This document shows positions 45,964 through 57,600 of a stretch of DNA of 64,000 nt, one piece after another (within the stretch, counting starts at the first letter, position 1; every line of letters starts with the position of its first letter). The stretch is from Phallusia mammillata (lineage: Eukaryota > Chordata > Ascidiacea > Phlebobranchia > Ascidiidae): contig QLIY01000702.1 in the NCBI GenBank assembly GCA_003260075.1, forward strand, positions 1-64,000, given 5' to 3'. Both the position numbers and the translations under genes were made by a program. Below the pieces are notes generated by a model. It ran no database searches. It was not told the DNA's origin and worked only from the letters and a program-made list of their open reading frames with translations.

Positions 45964-46408
45964 AAAAGCTTAAGCAAACCGATTCCCGCAAGCGTTTATT
46001 ATTCGACCAACGAGCAACGCCCTTAAGCAGACGAGAGGAATGTTCCAGAAAACAATAGGAATTTTGACAAAAAAATTGCAAAAAGCAAACGATGAAACTA
46101 TATGCGCTTAAAGTAAAAAAAGTGCACAACCAAACATTTAATTTAAAGCAGAATCGAATATTTTTGTAACTTTACACCGCGAAAAATAGACATTTTTCTA
46201 TTAACATCAACCCGACAACTACTGTAGAAAATTTTAAACTTGACTCCCTCTAAAGGAATTTTCTTACAAAAACAAACAGTTTTATCAATATGACGCTTAT
46301 TATTTTTTTCGTAATTGCAATCATGAAGATTAAACACTTTTTAAACACCAGGATTTCAAAAGAGATTTTGCGACAAAAGTCCAACCTAAACATGCCGTTT
46401 AGGGTGTT

Positions 46409-46418
46409 CCCCCCCCCC
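46409..46418. other. 10-C gap-like tract
   Basis: Direct repeats 46319-46408 and 46419-46507. Confidence 0.8.
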
Positions 46419-46673
46419 AATCATGAAGATTAAACACTTTTTAAACACCAGGATTTCAAAAGAGATATTGCGACAAAAGTCCAACCTAAACATGCCGTTT
46501 AGGGTGTAAATATGAAATCGAGTTTTAGCTGGGTACAAGATAAACTACGCGCCACTTACGCCAGATACGTCAAAATATATTATTCCACCAATTCAACCAA
46601 AAATTCCAATCATTCAACAATAGCAGGAGTTTCTTTATCCCAGGTCAGCACAAAGTATCTTTCCAGAATAACT

Positions 46674-46674
<1 letters not shown>

Positions 46675-46719
<45 letters not shown>
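46675..46719. other. 45-C tract
   Basis: No flanking repeat. Probably a sized gap in the intergenic region upstream of APEH. Confidence 0.7.
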
Positions 46720-48198
46720 ATCTCGTTTGTGCCCCGCCCTTCTGAATGCGTGTAACGCTTTTGTGCGGTACTCTGAAAACTCTTTTTTTAAGTCCTCCCC
46801 TGTCATGCTGATATTATAAATTATAACTTTCTTTAAGCGATGGATTTTGGACTGATTTTGATGACTAATCACGGTTTTGCTGACACACTCCGCTCCGCAC
46901 GCTATGAGCATTTGTTTGATTAATTGTATGCATATCTATGGCGCTTGCGTGTAGCTAGACAGAAAAGCTGACAAAATATTATTTTAAACAGTCTGCAAGG
47001 CATAAAACGCAGCCAAAAAGTCGAGTAACTGCAAGTTGCCTTTAGACGCCACAAAATATGTACAAAATGAAACAAAACATAAAAAACACTGAATTATTCA
47101 CTATCATTTGATGTAATAAAAGTACTCCAAACCAACACAATTTAACACAACAATTACGACATAGTCAGAGTAGGTTGTCCACGGTTTAACCACTTTTGAA
47201 GCAGAAACAAGCCACTTTATAACCTGAATAAAACTAACATTTAAAACATACTTTTGGGAACTGTCAAAGCAGAAACGATTTTAGGTTCTTTATTTTTCAG
47301 GCGAATGCAGGTCCGTGTTGTATTGTGGACATTCAAAATTTATGCGTTGCCCTTTAGCATAGGCCAAGTCAATAAACAGTAGGTTAAGTCCGTCGTTACA
47401 AAGTGATAACAATTTTTCCCACGCCCGTTAAGCAACTTTCACGGTAACCGCTTGAAATAAGCTTTTTAATCGGCGTTACTAAACTACGCAGCGGGTTGGT
47501 TTATTGATTTGGATTATCCGTAGTGGGAATGTAAAAGACCCGATTAGTGTAATGATGCCATGAAATTAATACTATGTACCCAAAGCCCCTTGAAGACAAG
47601 TTTGTGTCGTTTAAGCGGATAATCGTTTAAAGTTTATTTTTTGCAATAAATGCTCACAGCAGGACTAAATTAGATACAGGTTTTACATTAATAGTAAGAT
47701 AATGGAAAGAGTGAATCCTCTATTGCTTGCGAAAAACTTATTAAAACTATCCACTTTTCGACTTCAGTCGTAGAAACAAATGCCATACATCTCATTTTTG
47801 TTACAACACACCATTCTAGTTTCTTCCGCGATTTTTGGAATAAAAACCAATTATCACCACAATGTTTGTCGAAACCAAACAAGCTGTGTTTATGCAAAAT
47901 AAACCAATATTTTGAAATGTATATAAGCACAACAGCACATGGGAAGCTATATTAGGTACAAATCACGAACATTACACATTATAATTTTCAAACATATCTA
48001 GCTTACCCATTTTACTAGTTTTATGTTTCACAAGTTATTTTAAAAGGAAACTGCGAACAGTCCCTAAACCATTTCAAACACTTTTCTGTTTTTCGCTCTA
48101 AAACAGCCAAAATTGGCAAAAACCCTCGACCGATGATGATGAAATATCCTCAATTATATCCCAAATACAAAATGAAACATAAAACAACATTTGAACTG

Positions 48199-48208
48199 CC
48201 CCCCCCCC
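48199..48208. other. 10-C gap-like tract
   Basis: Direct repeats 47846-48198 and 48209-48541, about 340 bp with substitutions and indels. Confidence 0.8.
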
Positions 48209-50319
48209 AACCGATTATCGCCACAATGTTTGTCGAAACCACACAAGCTGTGTTTATGCAAAATAAACCAATATTTTGAAATGTATTTAAACACAACAGG
48301 TATAGCCTATTAGGTAAAACTCACGAACGTTACACATTATAATTTTCAAATATATCTAGTTTTTACCCATTTTACTAGTTTTATGCTTAAAACTGCGAAC
48401 AGTCCCAAAACCATTTCAAACACTTTTCTGTTTTTTCGCTCTAAAACAGCCAAAAATGGCAAACACCCTCGACCGATAATGATGAAATATCCTTAATTAT
48501 ATCCCAAATACAAAACGAAACATAAAATAACATTTGAACTCTATGTTGTGTCAACAGATCTAATTAATACGCAGAAACACAAGGAAATGAGTTTCGTCTA
48601 TCACATCCTGGCAGCGACAACGTCATTCCACTGCCGCCAGAGCAATTCCATACAATTGAATAGAAACGTTTTCAATGCCACTAAATTTCCGGAGTCATTA
48701 ACTGCCTTTTTCCAAAGTTTTTGCAACAACGCCAAGTCAACAATTAATCATTGAACATAGTGGTCAGAGAATTTAAAGGCATTTGTTGAACAGTCATGAT
48801 GAAAATGAGTAATCCATTTCCAAGTCCTGTAGTTATACTCTGACCAATTAAAACTTCGTCTAAAACCAGCAAATTTTCAAACAGACAATATTACGAAGGG
48901 TTATTCATTTCAGAACGGTCAACACGAAAATAATAAACTGAAAGTAATTTATGGTGAAATCATATATTTTATTTGATTATTTACACGTTCAGTGATATGA
49001 ACAAATAAAAATCACAATTTTATTAATATTTTATGTGCTTGTTTTACGTAATGCTCTCGAAAGTGGTGTATGGTGTATTTACCATTGCGTTCGAGTATAA
49101 ATTCATTCAAAATGAAAGTTAAAAACAGGCCCACAGGTCGAGTAAAAATCATATTGCATAGCAGCCAAAATATAAGTTAGTCATAGACAGACGTTTTACG
49201 AAACTTTTGTATTTTGATAGATCAATTTGCTAAACTACAAAAATACCTCAAGAGCAACCCAAAAACGCTTCGTAAAATGTTTAAAGCTTTTCCGAAGCGT
49301 TCCTTTTTAGAATATTTAAAACATTTTAAAAGGAATTGCGAGGTCTTATTACAAATGTAAAGTTTTGTATCAGAACCAGCAGCTAATTTGTCAGGTTGTC
49401 CCCATATACAAAGCGTTATCATGATGTGAAATAGTCCAAAACGCAAGCATATTTAAAAACTGAAAAAAAAAAACTTTTCCGCAAACCGTGACCAGCAAAA
49501 CTAAAAATACTTTTCTAAAGACAGCTCAGCAAAACGGATGGACACATGCAAAAAGCGACGATTTGACACCGTCATGACACGCCGGTACTTGCTCTCAGCT
49601 TGCGTTAACTATTCCAAGGATAAGTGTCATGTCATTTTAAATTCTGGCGCCAAACAGGTAAAGGAGAACGTTTTAATGTCCCAGACATCACGTTTGTGCT
49701 TCCCAAAATACGACACTTCGTATGTGTTTCCCAAAACACTACACTTCGTATTTGTCGGGGCAAAAAGCTAGGTCAGAAAAAAAGAAACAAGCTCACATAA
49801 CAGTTAAAAACGCTCCCCAAATTTTCTATTTTCTTCAACCTTTGTCGACAACATAATATTTGCAAATTCATTATGTTTTGCCTCTCAAGCAACAAACAGA
49901 ATATACCACTTAACTGAAAAGTAGGTTACAGCCACGGTTGATCGTAACAAACTGCTGCCTCAAATAATTTTAACACAACCAATGTAGGTTGACTTCCGTC
50001 AGTGGAATAAAATCTTGCCCTGTTGTTTGAAAACACTGCCTAGTATTATTTGTAAATTGCTTCCGCATTGCTTTGCAAAAAGTTGTACGATTGATCTAGT
50101 ACGGGGTGTCGCCTTGACCACAATTTTCACAGCTGTACTGTAGGTGAAAACAAGGCCAACGTTAAGATTCATTGGAATTTGTTTGTTCGAATTTCTGATA
50201 CACAGAAAACGAAAGTGGCACCTGCCATAAAAACGAACGAACGACCAATACTGTATAAAATAGTGCTTTCCTTAAAAAAAAACTACGTCGGATCTAAAGA
50301 ATATCTAATAAGCCAAACA

Positions 50320-50330
50320 CCCCCCCCCCC
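50320..50330. other. 11-C gap-like tract
   Basis: Direct repeats 50211-50319 and 50331-50439. Confidence 0.8.
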
Positions 50331-50904
50331 GAAAGTGGCACCTGCCATAAAAACGAACGAACGACCAATACTGTACAAAATAGTGCTTTCCTTAAAACAA
50401 ACTACGTCGGATCTAAAGAATATCTAATAAGCCAAACATTTTTTTTGATAGATTATAACTCTTTTTAAAGTCTTGTCCGATTTTTGTGCTTGACTAATAA
50501 AAAAATATGTTTTTATTATTATTCATTTTGGTAAATTCCCTAAAGTGCACAAACGTTACTCATCGATTTGCTTATGCGGCATTTTAGATCGTGTTCGTGT
50601 TTTTTGTACTTCGAGGGAAGTTATTTTTTAATGACAGAATTCGATTTTGCTAGTTTATAATGATGTGTTTTAGTTGGACCCTTACTGTAGCTGTACCTAG
50701 CATGAATACTATAAATCCTTACCACGTAAACGAATGTTTTAAGATCTTTAAAAACATTACTTTATATCTTACATACAAAACGCTGTGTTTCAGCACATAA
50801 AAACGCTGTGGTTAATTAACCAGGTGTCTGTGATGCTCCATGCCTTAAGCAAAGATTCTTATCTATATTTTGTAAATTTTGCAGTTTAACCACAACTACA
50901 AAAC

Positions 50905-53013
50905 ATGAGCGAATATCAAAAAAAGTGTGTTTCGGTCTATAAAAATCTTGCCAATGTTGGAACTGTTGAAAATGTTATTGTGACAAAAGAAGATGATACT
51001 TCCACTCTGCATTGGGAAGCAGTTTGGTCCCAAAGAGATTTGGATAGAAATGCCAAGTTTAGTTACAAGACAACTGGATTTCTTGACAAATTAGATATGA
51101 AGGTTTCAAAAAGTCCCCATTCCACAGAAATAATTGGAGAAAAAATTGTGAGGATTTCCAATGATAAAATGAAACGAGCTATTTTGCGTGAGGTAAAAAT
51201 TAAAGATGTCAAAACACAGTTTCTTGAAATCTGGCAAGGAAACAGGAGAATTTCTTCCACAAATTTGACCAGTAAAGAAAAGCATGGAGATGTTTACAGT
51301 AATGCTGCATTCTGCTGTTTGGAATGGTCTCACAATGATGAAACACTACTATATGTAGCTGAACGAAAAAAGCCCAAAACCGGATCTTATTTCAAGGAAA
51401 CTGAAAAATATGATGAGAATGTCTGTAGAGGTGAAGAGTATGTTTATCATGAAGAATGGGGAGAACAACTTGTTGGCTGTTCTCATCCAATTGTTGTCCT
51501 GTTTGATTTGAAGTCTAAAGCAATAACTCCCCTTGAGGAATGCCTACCTGATGATATGTGTGCTAGTGAAGCAATTTGGTGTAAAAACGATAAATCAATT
51601 GTGGTCCAAGGGTTAAAAGTAACCCCTCTTAAACTTGGTTTAATTTACTGTCAAAATCGTCCAAGTGCATTATATGAATTTAGCATCGAAAGCAAAACAT
51701 GTGTTGCTTTAACTGATACTGAATCGTGTGTATTTTCACCAAGGTTGACACCGGATGGTTCAACGGTTGTCTATCTGTCAACTAAAAACTTTGGTCCACA
51801 CCAGCAGTGTGCAAAAATGATGAAGATTAACCTTGAAAGCAAGACTAAAAAAGTGATTGTAGATGTTGTGAATGAACCAAGTGCTAAAGCTTGCTTACAA
51901 TTCAATGGTTTGTATCTGGGAAATATTCCACGAAACTGCTGGCTTGATAATGCAATTGTTTTGAGCAGTGTCTGTAGAAGCAATATAGGAGTTTTCAAAG
52001 TAAATGTGGAAACTGGTGAAGTTTTTTCCTTGGAAGTCAGTGCGAGTCATCAAGTTCTGTGTGTATCTGATGGCCTCATTTTTGCATCTTGTTCATCTCC
52101 CAACTCTTTGCCAGCTCTTATGGTTGGCTATCCTTCTGGTGATTCTGTAAACTGGGTTGCATTGGACAATCCAAATCAGCAAATCTCTGTGGCATGTGAC
52201 ATTGAGTGGAAGGTTATACAACATAAGCCCACACTGGTTAACCAAAATTACCCTGGTCTCGGTTTTGAATCAATTTTATTGCAACCAAATGGTCAGAAAA
52301 AACTTAAAGGATTGATTGTGAATCCACATGGCGGCCCCCATATAACATACGTCACTGGTTTTGATCCATTTACTGTTGGATTTTGTAAGTTGGGTTATGC
52401 TGTTTTACGAGTCAACTACCGTGGGTCTCTTGGATTTGGGCAAAATAGTATTCTTTCTTTGCCAGGGAATGTTGGTACTCAAGATGTGGGTGATGTGCAA
52501 CAGGCTGCTGTAGATGCATGTGAAATTTTGTCAATAGATAAATCAGATGTTTATGTTCATGGAGGCTCCCATGGAGGTTTTTTAACCCTGCATCTTATTG
52601 GCCAGTTTCCAAACTTCTATGCAGGTGCTGCAGTTCGAAATCCTGTCACCAACATTGCTTCAATGGTGGGCTTAACAGATATCACGGACTGGTGTTTTTG
52701 TGAAACTGGACTGAGTTTTGTTACAAAAGATCCAGCACAGTACAACTATCGCAAAATGGTTGAAATGTCTCCTATTAATGTGGTAAATAAGGTGAAATCA
52801 CCCCTTCTTATGATGATAGGAAGTGCAGACCTAAGAGTTCCACCTCAACAGGGCTTTGAATACTCAAAATTTCTAAAGAGCCATGGTGGTATTGTTAAAG
52901 TGCTAAAATATGATGAAAATAATCACCCCATTGCTGAAGTTGCAGCTGAAGCTGACTGCTTTGTGAATATTGCTCTATGGTTTCACAATGTTGGACCACA
53001 CAACAGCAAATAA
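50905..53013 (+). CDS. APEH: Acylaminoacyl-peptidase (acyl-peptide hydrolase)
   Basis: Cytosolic serine peptidase of the S9C family that releases N-acylated amino acids from blocked peptides. The protein is 702 aa in a single exon (human APEH is 732). The N-terminal half is the beta-propeller. The alpha/beta-hydrolase part begins around residue 460, with LIVNPHGGPHITYV and VNYRGSLGFGQ, then the nucleophile elbow GGSHGGF with Ser555. The charge relay is completed by Asp642 (GSADLRVPP) and His674 (ENNHPIAE), with the expected spacing. All three catalytic residues are present. A pyrimidine-rich stretch ending in TTTTGCAG at 50884 lies 20 nt before the ATG. It could be a splice acceptor for a 5' UTR exon or for a trans-spliced leader, which ascidians use. 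A polyadenylation signal AATAAA lies at 53077-53082. The lack of introns is unusual beside CEP89. Confidence 0.96.
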   Translation: MSEYQKKCVSVYKNLANVGTVENVIVTKEDDTSTLHWEAVWSQRDLDRNAKFSYKTTGFLDKLDMKVSKSPHSTEIIGEKIVRISNDKMKRAILREVKIKDVKTQFLEIWQGNRRISSTNLTSKEKHGDVYSNAAFCCLEWSHNDETLLYVAERKKPKTGSYFKETEKYDENVCRGEEYVYHEEWGEQLVGCSHPIVVLFDLKSKAITPLEECLPDDMCASEAIWCKNDKSIVVQGLKVTPLKLGLIYCQNRPSALYEFSIESKTCVALTDTESCVFSPRLTPDGSTVVYLSTKNFGPHQQCAKMMKINLESKTKKVIVDVVNEPSAKACLQFNGLYLGNIPRNCWLDNAIVLSSVCRSNIGVFKVNVETGEVFSLEVSASHQVLCVSDGLIFASCSSPNSLPALMVGYPSGDSVNWVALDNPNQQISVACDIEWKVIQHKPTLVNQNYPGLGFESILLQPNGQKKLKGLIVNPHGGPHITYVTGFDPFTVGFCKLGYAVLRVNYRGSLGFGQNSILSLPGNVGTQDVGDVQQAAVDACEILSIDKSDVYVHGGSHGGFLTLHLIGQFPNFYAGAAVRNPVTNIASMVGLTDITDWCFCETGLSFVTKDPAQYNYRKMVEMSPINVVNKVKSPLLMMIGSADLRVPPQQGFEYSKFLKSHGGIVKVLKYDENNHPIAEVAAEADCFVNIALWFHNVGPHNSK

Positions 53014-53076
53014 CATTTGATCAATGCTATGTCTTAATACATCACAATCTTCTGCTTACAACAATTTTAAAGTTCA

Positions 53077-53082
53077 AATAAA
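53077..53082 (+). terminator. Polyadenylation signal of APEH
   Basis: AATAAA, 64 nt after the APEH stop codon, followed by a T/GT-rich stretch. Spacing and sequence fit cleavage around 53100. Confidence 0.65.
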
Positions 53083-54133
53083 GTTCTTTATTATCTGTTA
53101 CGTTTTTATGATCTGCTATTTAAACCGTCTGGAAACTAGTGCTTTCCTTTCTTGTCTTAAAACTCTTGTTACAAAACAACATGACAGTATCGATACAGCA
53201 GTGTGAATGGGCAAATGAAATGTGCTTAAAATTCATTGTGAAGACATTTTCTGCATTTCATGTTGTAATTTGAATTTAGTTTGACTGTAAATACCATGCC
53301 ATATCATGGTGATAATGCAAGCAGGCATTGATGATTGCTTTGAAGTAAATTGCTTTTTTCATGATTACATTACACAAATCTACTTTTAATTTTTGAACCT
53401 ATTTCGTCTTTTTTTGGTGCAAATTTTCGCTATTTGCTATTGGTAATTAATACATCTACTTAAAAACACATTTAAGCGAGATATATGATGTATTAGTGAA
53501 AGAAAGCAGTGTAAATAAAGTTTAGTAAAATACTACACCCTATGTTTTTACAACCATTGCGGGTTTATTTTGTTTGTAAAGATAATGAACTGAACACATA
53601 GTCATGCAGGCACGAGGCACTGAAGTATGCAGCCCAAAAGGATATTTTTGCTTGCTTATGCTTGATTTTTACAAGGGTTTTGAGGCTAAGTGTTTGGAAA
53701 AATGGTCATAACCGCGAAATATTGAGCTATGAATCATGTACTACACAAGAGCAAATATGTTCACCAAATGTCAGAATAAAATTACATGTTAAAACCACAA
53801 ACCTGATGTTTACACAACACGTAAAAATTTTTGTAAAACGATCGTTGGAGAAGCTTATTTGAAAATACTTTGATGATTGCTTTAGTGCGTTCGCTACGAT
53901 TTGTTTAGAGAGCAAAATAAATTTATTTACACGGTACACACTACACAGTAACAGTACCACTGGATTTCAAACAAAAACACTAGAGGCGCTGTAACAGCTT
54001 GAAATACGGCCAGCGGTAACTTTACGTCACAGTATCCAATGACGCCGTTTGTTAGTGTAAATTCTTATCGAACTGGAATGTGTGGAATTGAAAGAAGTAA
54101 ATGATCCGAAGTAACTGCGACGGTGTTGTACAT

Positions 54134-54134
<1 letters not shown>

Positions 54135-54192
<58 letters not shown>
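54135..54192. other. 58-C tract
   Basis: No flanking repeat. Probably a sized gap upstream of CEP89. Confidence 0.7.
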
Positions 54193-54195
<3 letters not shown>

Positions 54196-54695
54196 TTCAG
54201 AGCAAAGCTAAAATTTATCTCAGCGATGTGCTTTCTCTAGCTGTTGACTGTAGTTAGGCAAACTTTTGCTGTAAGCCCGGTAATACAAATTACGTTTAAG
54301 CCCAAGGTGGTCGAAATTGCTTTTGGGTTGTTCTGTTTTAGTCTTTTTTAAGTAAAATGAATGCCTGATGTATTAGAACTATTGTAGGTCAGTTCGAAGC
54401 AGTAGGTACTTTGTGAAAATCAATCACTAAATATAAATTATTTATAATTTTTTTAAAAACAGATAGTGCCGCGCACCAGACACACACTGTGTTAGCTGAT
54501 TATTGTGTCTGGTTGCTATTAGAAAAACTTACCAGAGAAAAGATTCTTTTTCAGAAGAACCACAGTGTGTTTTGTTTTAGCTAGACAACATTGACATTAA
54601 TGTTTAGCAGGAATATGGGTATAAAAGAAACTAAACTTTGTGTGTTTCAGGTTTGGAGGTTTTTTTAATTACCTGTTACACTAAGTTCCTTTGCA

Positions 54696-57600
54696 ATGTC
54701 TATATTCAAGAAAAAAGACAAGTCTCCATATGTAAGTATTCAGTCATGCATAATCTTCAGCCATTTAGACAAAATGTAACAATGGTATTCAAGATATTCT
54801 TTGTTTTGAAGGCATTAAGCATTTTACTAATATTTAATGTTAACAAACTGACAAATTGAATTTATTGTAGTGATTCGTAAATCGTTATAGATGCTTGTTG
54901 AGTCACATTGTGATTGGATAGTAGTATAAGTATGAAACATACAATATGAAGCCAAATGTCATTCAACAAACCATTAGTCACAACAGTCCGATATTTTTAA
55001 AAAAACTTTTCATTATCTAATACACTGTTTGCTTTATAGAGACACATTGCAAAGGCCCTGGTGCCACCAGCTGCTTTTGTGGCAGTCCCGGACAGTCCAG
55101 CTCCATCACCTTTACCCATGAAAAAGTCCAAAGTGATTGTCTCACCAATAGTGCCAATGGCTCTTTTTGCACACAAAACAGGTATACATTTATTAAGATT
55201 GAATTGTTGTGAATTAGAAGGTGCTTTTGTCAATTGTGGAAGTTTTATTTAACAATACAAGTTGTTCACATTTCTTGCAATCCAGTAGCTTGTCTAGAAA
55301 CTGCAATGGTTAATTAGCTTAGTAACTGAGTGTGGGAAAGTTATAATGGATTTCAAGACTAGTTTTTCATATTTTTTAAACTAATTGTCAAACAATTTTG
55401 ATGGTTTCAACTGTTATATGTGTTAAACAGCATCAGCAATAGCCATGGGTCCATCAGGAATTGATGAATTTGAACTCACATATAACCAGATGAAGCAGAC
55501 ATCCCCTGGCGAGGTAAAAAATAGACATTTCTTTATGCTACTGATGTGAAAGACAACTCAGCACATGTCAACACTATGTTCAAAACAATAGTTTTAAAGT
55601 CCACACTATATTTAGAACACTTCTGTGGCTCACAATTATGTTTGCTCAGATGCGTTGTTGAGAAACCACTCCACTCAAGGGCATTACAGAACCACAATAA
55701 GAGTGTGGTAAACTGTTTACCAACTACTTGTGTTTTTGGAAATTGCTTGTTGGTTTGTGCATAACATTATTTTTCAATAAGTCTTTATGTGTGCTATCAC
55801 ATCATTTCAATCTAAATAAAAAGTTTTGTTAAATTTACAGGACGAGGTGTATGCTCAAATCATGAAGAAAAAAACGAAAAGGAAAAAGACTGAATCACAA
55901 TTTATAGATGAAGGTTTGTCTGGAATGCTTTAAGTATCATTACGTAGGCAGTGGTTGAACAAAGTGACAATAATAAGGGTTCAAGAGTGTTATGTTTGAC
56001 TGTCAATCATTATCCTTCTTAGCCCAATGGAATAATCTTCACTTTATTGCCATTTGTAATATTTACTGCTTTGGAGACAAATGCAAATATGCCCAATGTA
56101 TTTAACTGTTTTAAACTACAGCACGGATGTTTTTTTATAAAACTTATAATAAAAATACATACAAACCTACTGTACACACTGCCAAAATAATGTTGTTTCA
56201 TATTGATCACAACATTATGTTGCTAAATTTGGACAGAAGTCTTATAATTGATAATGTTTGACTGCACAGAAATAAAACAACCTTATTAACAAGCTCACTT
56301 GTATGATGTTATGAATATATTATACTGTTGTGTAAATTCATTCACAAAATAATTATTTCACAGAACGTATCATTCCTGCCCATTCTTCTTCAATCCGGAA
56401 CCAACCGCAAAGTTATTCCCCAACTCATGAACAGGTAATCCAGATTGTGCATTAAAAGTCTTGAATTCATTGTCTGTTGATGATGGTTATATTGACAATG
56501 CTAAAAATTTGCAAGTGTAATGTTATTACTTTTTAAATTTCATATTAAAAGTACCCAACATATAGTCACCAGTCCATATTGATGCGTAATGTTCTTGCAG
56601 TATAAATGCAATAATTTATCCAACAATTTTGCGCCAAAACCCATTAATTGGCAGTTCTTTGTGCTTGTTTGCAGGATGCTTTTGGCAGTTATAACAAACC
56701 TCCCAGCAGCCGTGGCAGGTCTAAGGCAAGAAAAAAGCTCCTTCCCCGAGAAGCTGAATACCCCCTACAGTCACCATCTCCAGAAGATGTTAGTATATAA
56801 TTTTACTGGCTATTTTTTGTACAACTGCTTAAATTATCACCAAAATGATCAACACTCAAATGATTTACTTGGTACAAAATATTGTTTGATGGAAATCCTT
56901 CTTGAATTGCAGGATTACTTTACTGATGAAATCCCCATCAGCAGTTTGTCGGGTTCTCCGAAGGGAATAGATGATGTTGCTGCTCGCCAGGATGCACTGG
57001 AGGAAGCTATGGAACTAAGGGATAGTCAAAATCGGGAGATAATGTTAAAACTGATGAGAAACCAACAAGAGTCAGCTATAATGCATGGTAAGTATCATAA
57101 AGGGCAGTCCACCAAAAATGTATAAAAAAGTTTGTTTTGATCTATGTCAAATTTCATCTGCTTAATTCTTTTTCTCTTGTTGCTATAGTTTTATTCAATT
57201 ATTCTGAAAAAACACACATAAGACTACATGTACCAAATATATTGACATCTAACAGTGATGTGATAGAGTCATAATGCGATATTAAAAACACGCATTAAAA
57301 CTTGTCATTATGGTTCTTGTGTTTTCATCAATACATATTAAATGTGGTAATTAGACGTGGATGGAGATGTAACTCCAAGCTTGAAACGTCGTAGTGACCA
57401 GGAACGGGCCCACGACGTCGCTGAATACATGAAAGAACACAGTAAGTTCAACAAAATTATTTTATCAATGTGCCTATTGTGACCAAGATCAATAACGACC
57501 CTCTCTACATTAGGCATATGTAAAAAGTTTCCACAAATTCAAAGATTTTGAATAAATGAGACATTAGATTTCTTGTTCTACACGTAACATTAAAAGTTGA

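Larger units (their letters stand above)
44580..50904. other. Long intergenic stretch between aquaporin B and APEH
   Basis: 6.3 kb with only short, unrecognisable frames, four short C tracts with repeats and one 45-C tract. I find no exon with protein similarity, although a noncoding or very small gene cannot be excluded. Confidence 0.55.
53014..54695. other. Intergenic stretch between APEH and CEP89
   Basis: APEH 3' UTR, a 58-C tract and the CEP89 5' region. TTTCAG at about 54648 and TAAG near 54683 are possible leader splice acceptors. No further gene seen. Confidence 0.55.

Noticed and set aside
44580-50904. Several 60-90 codon open frames in the intergenic region
   Set aside because: None shows splice sites, domain-like composition or similarity I can recognise; several overlap unmerged allelic repeats.
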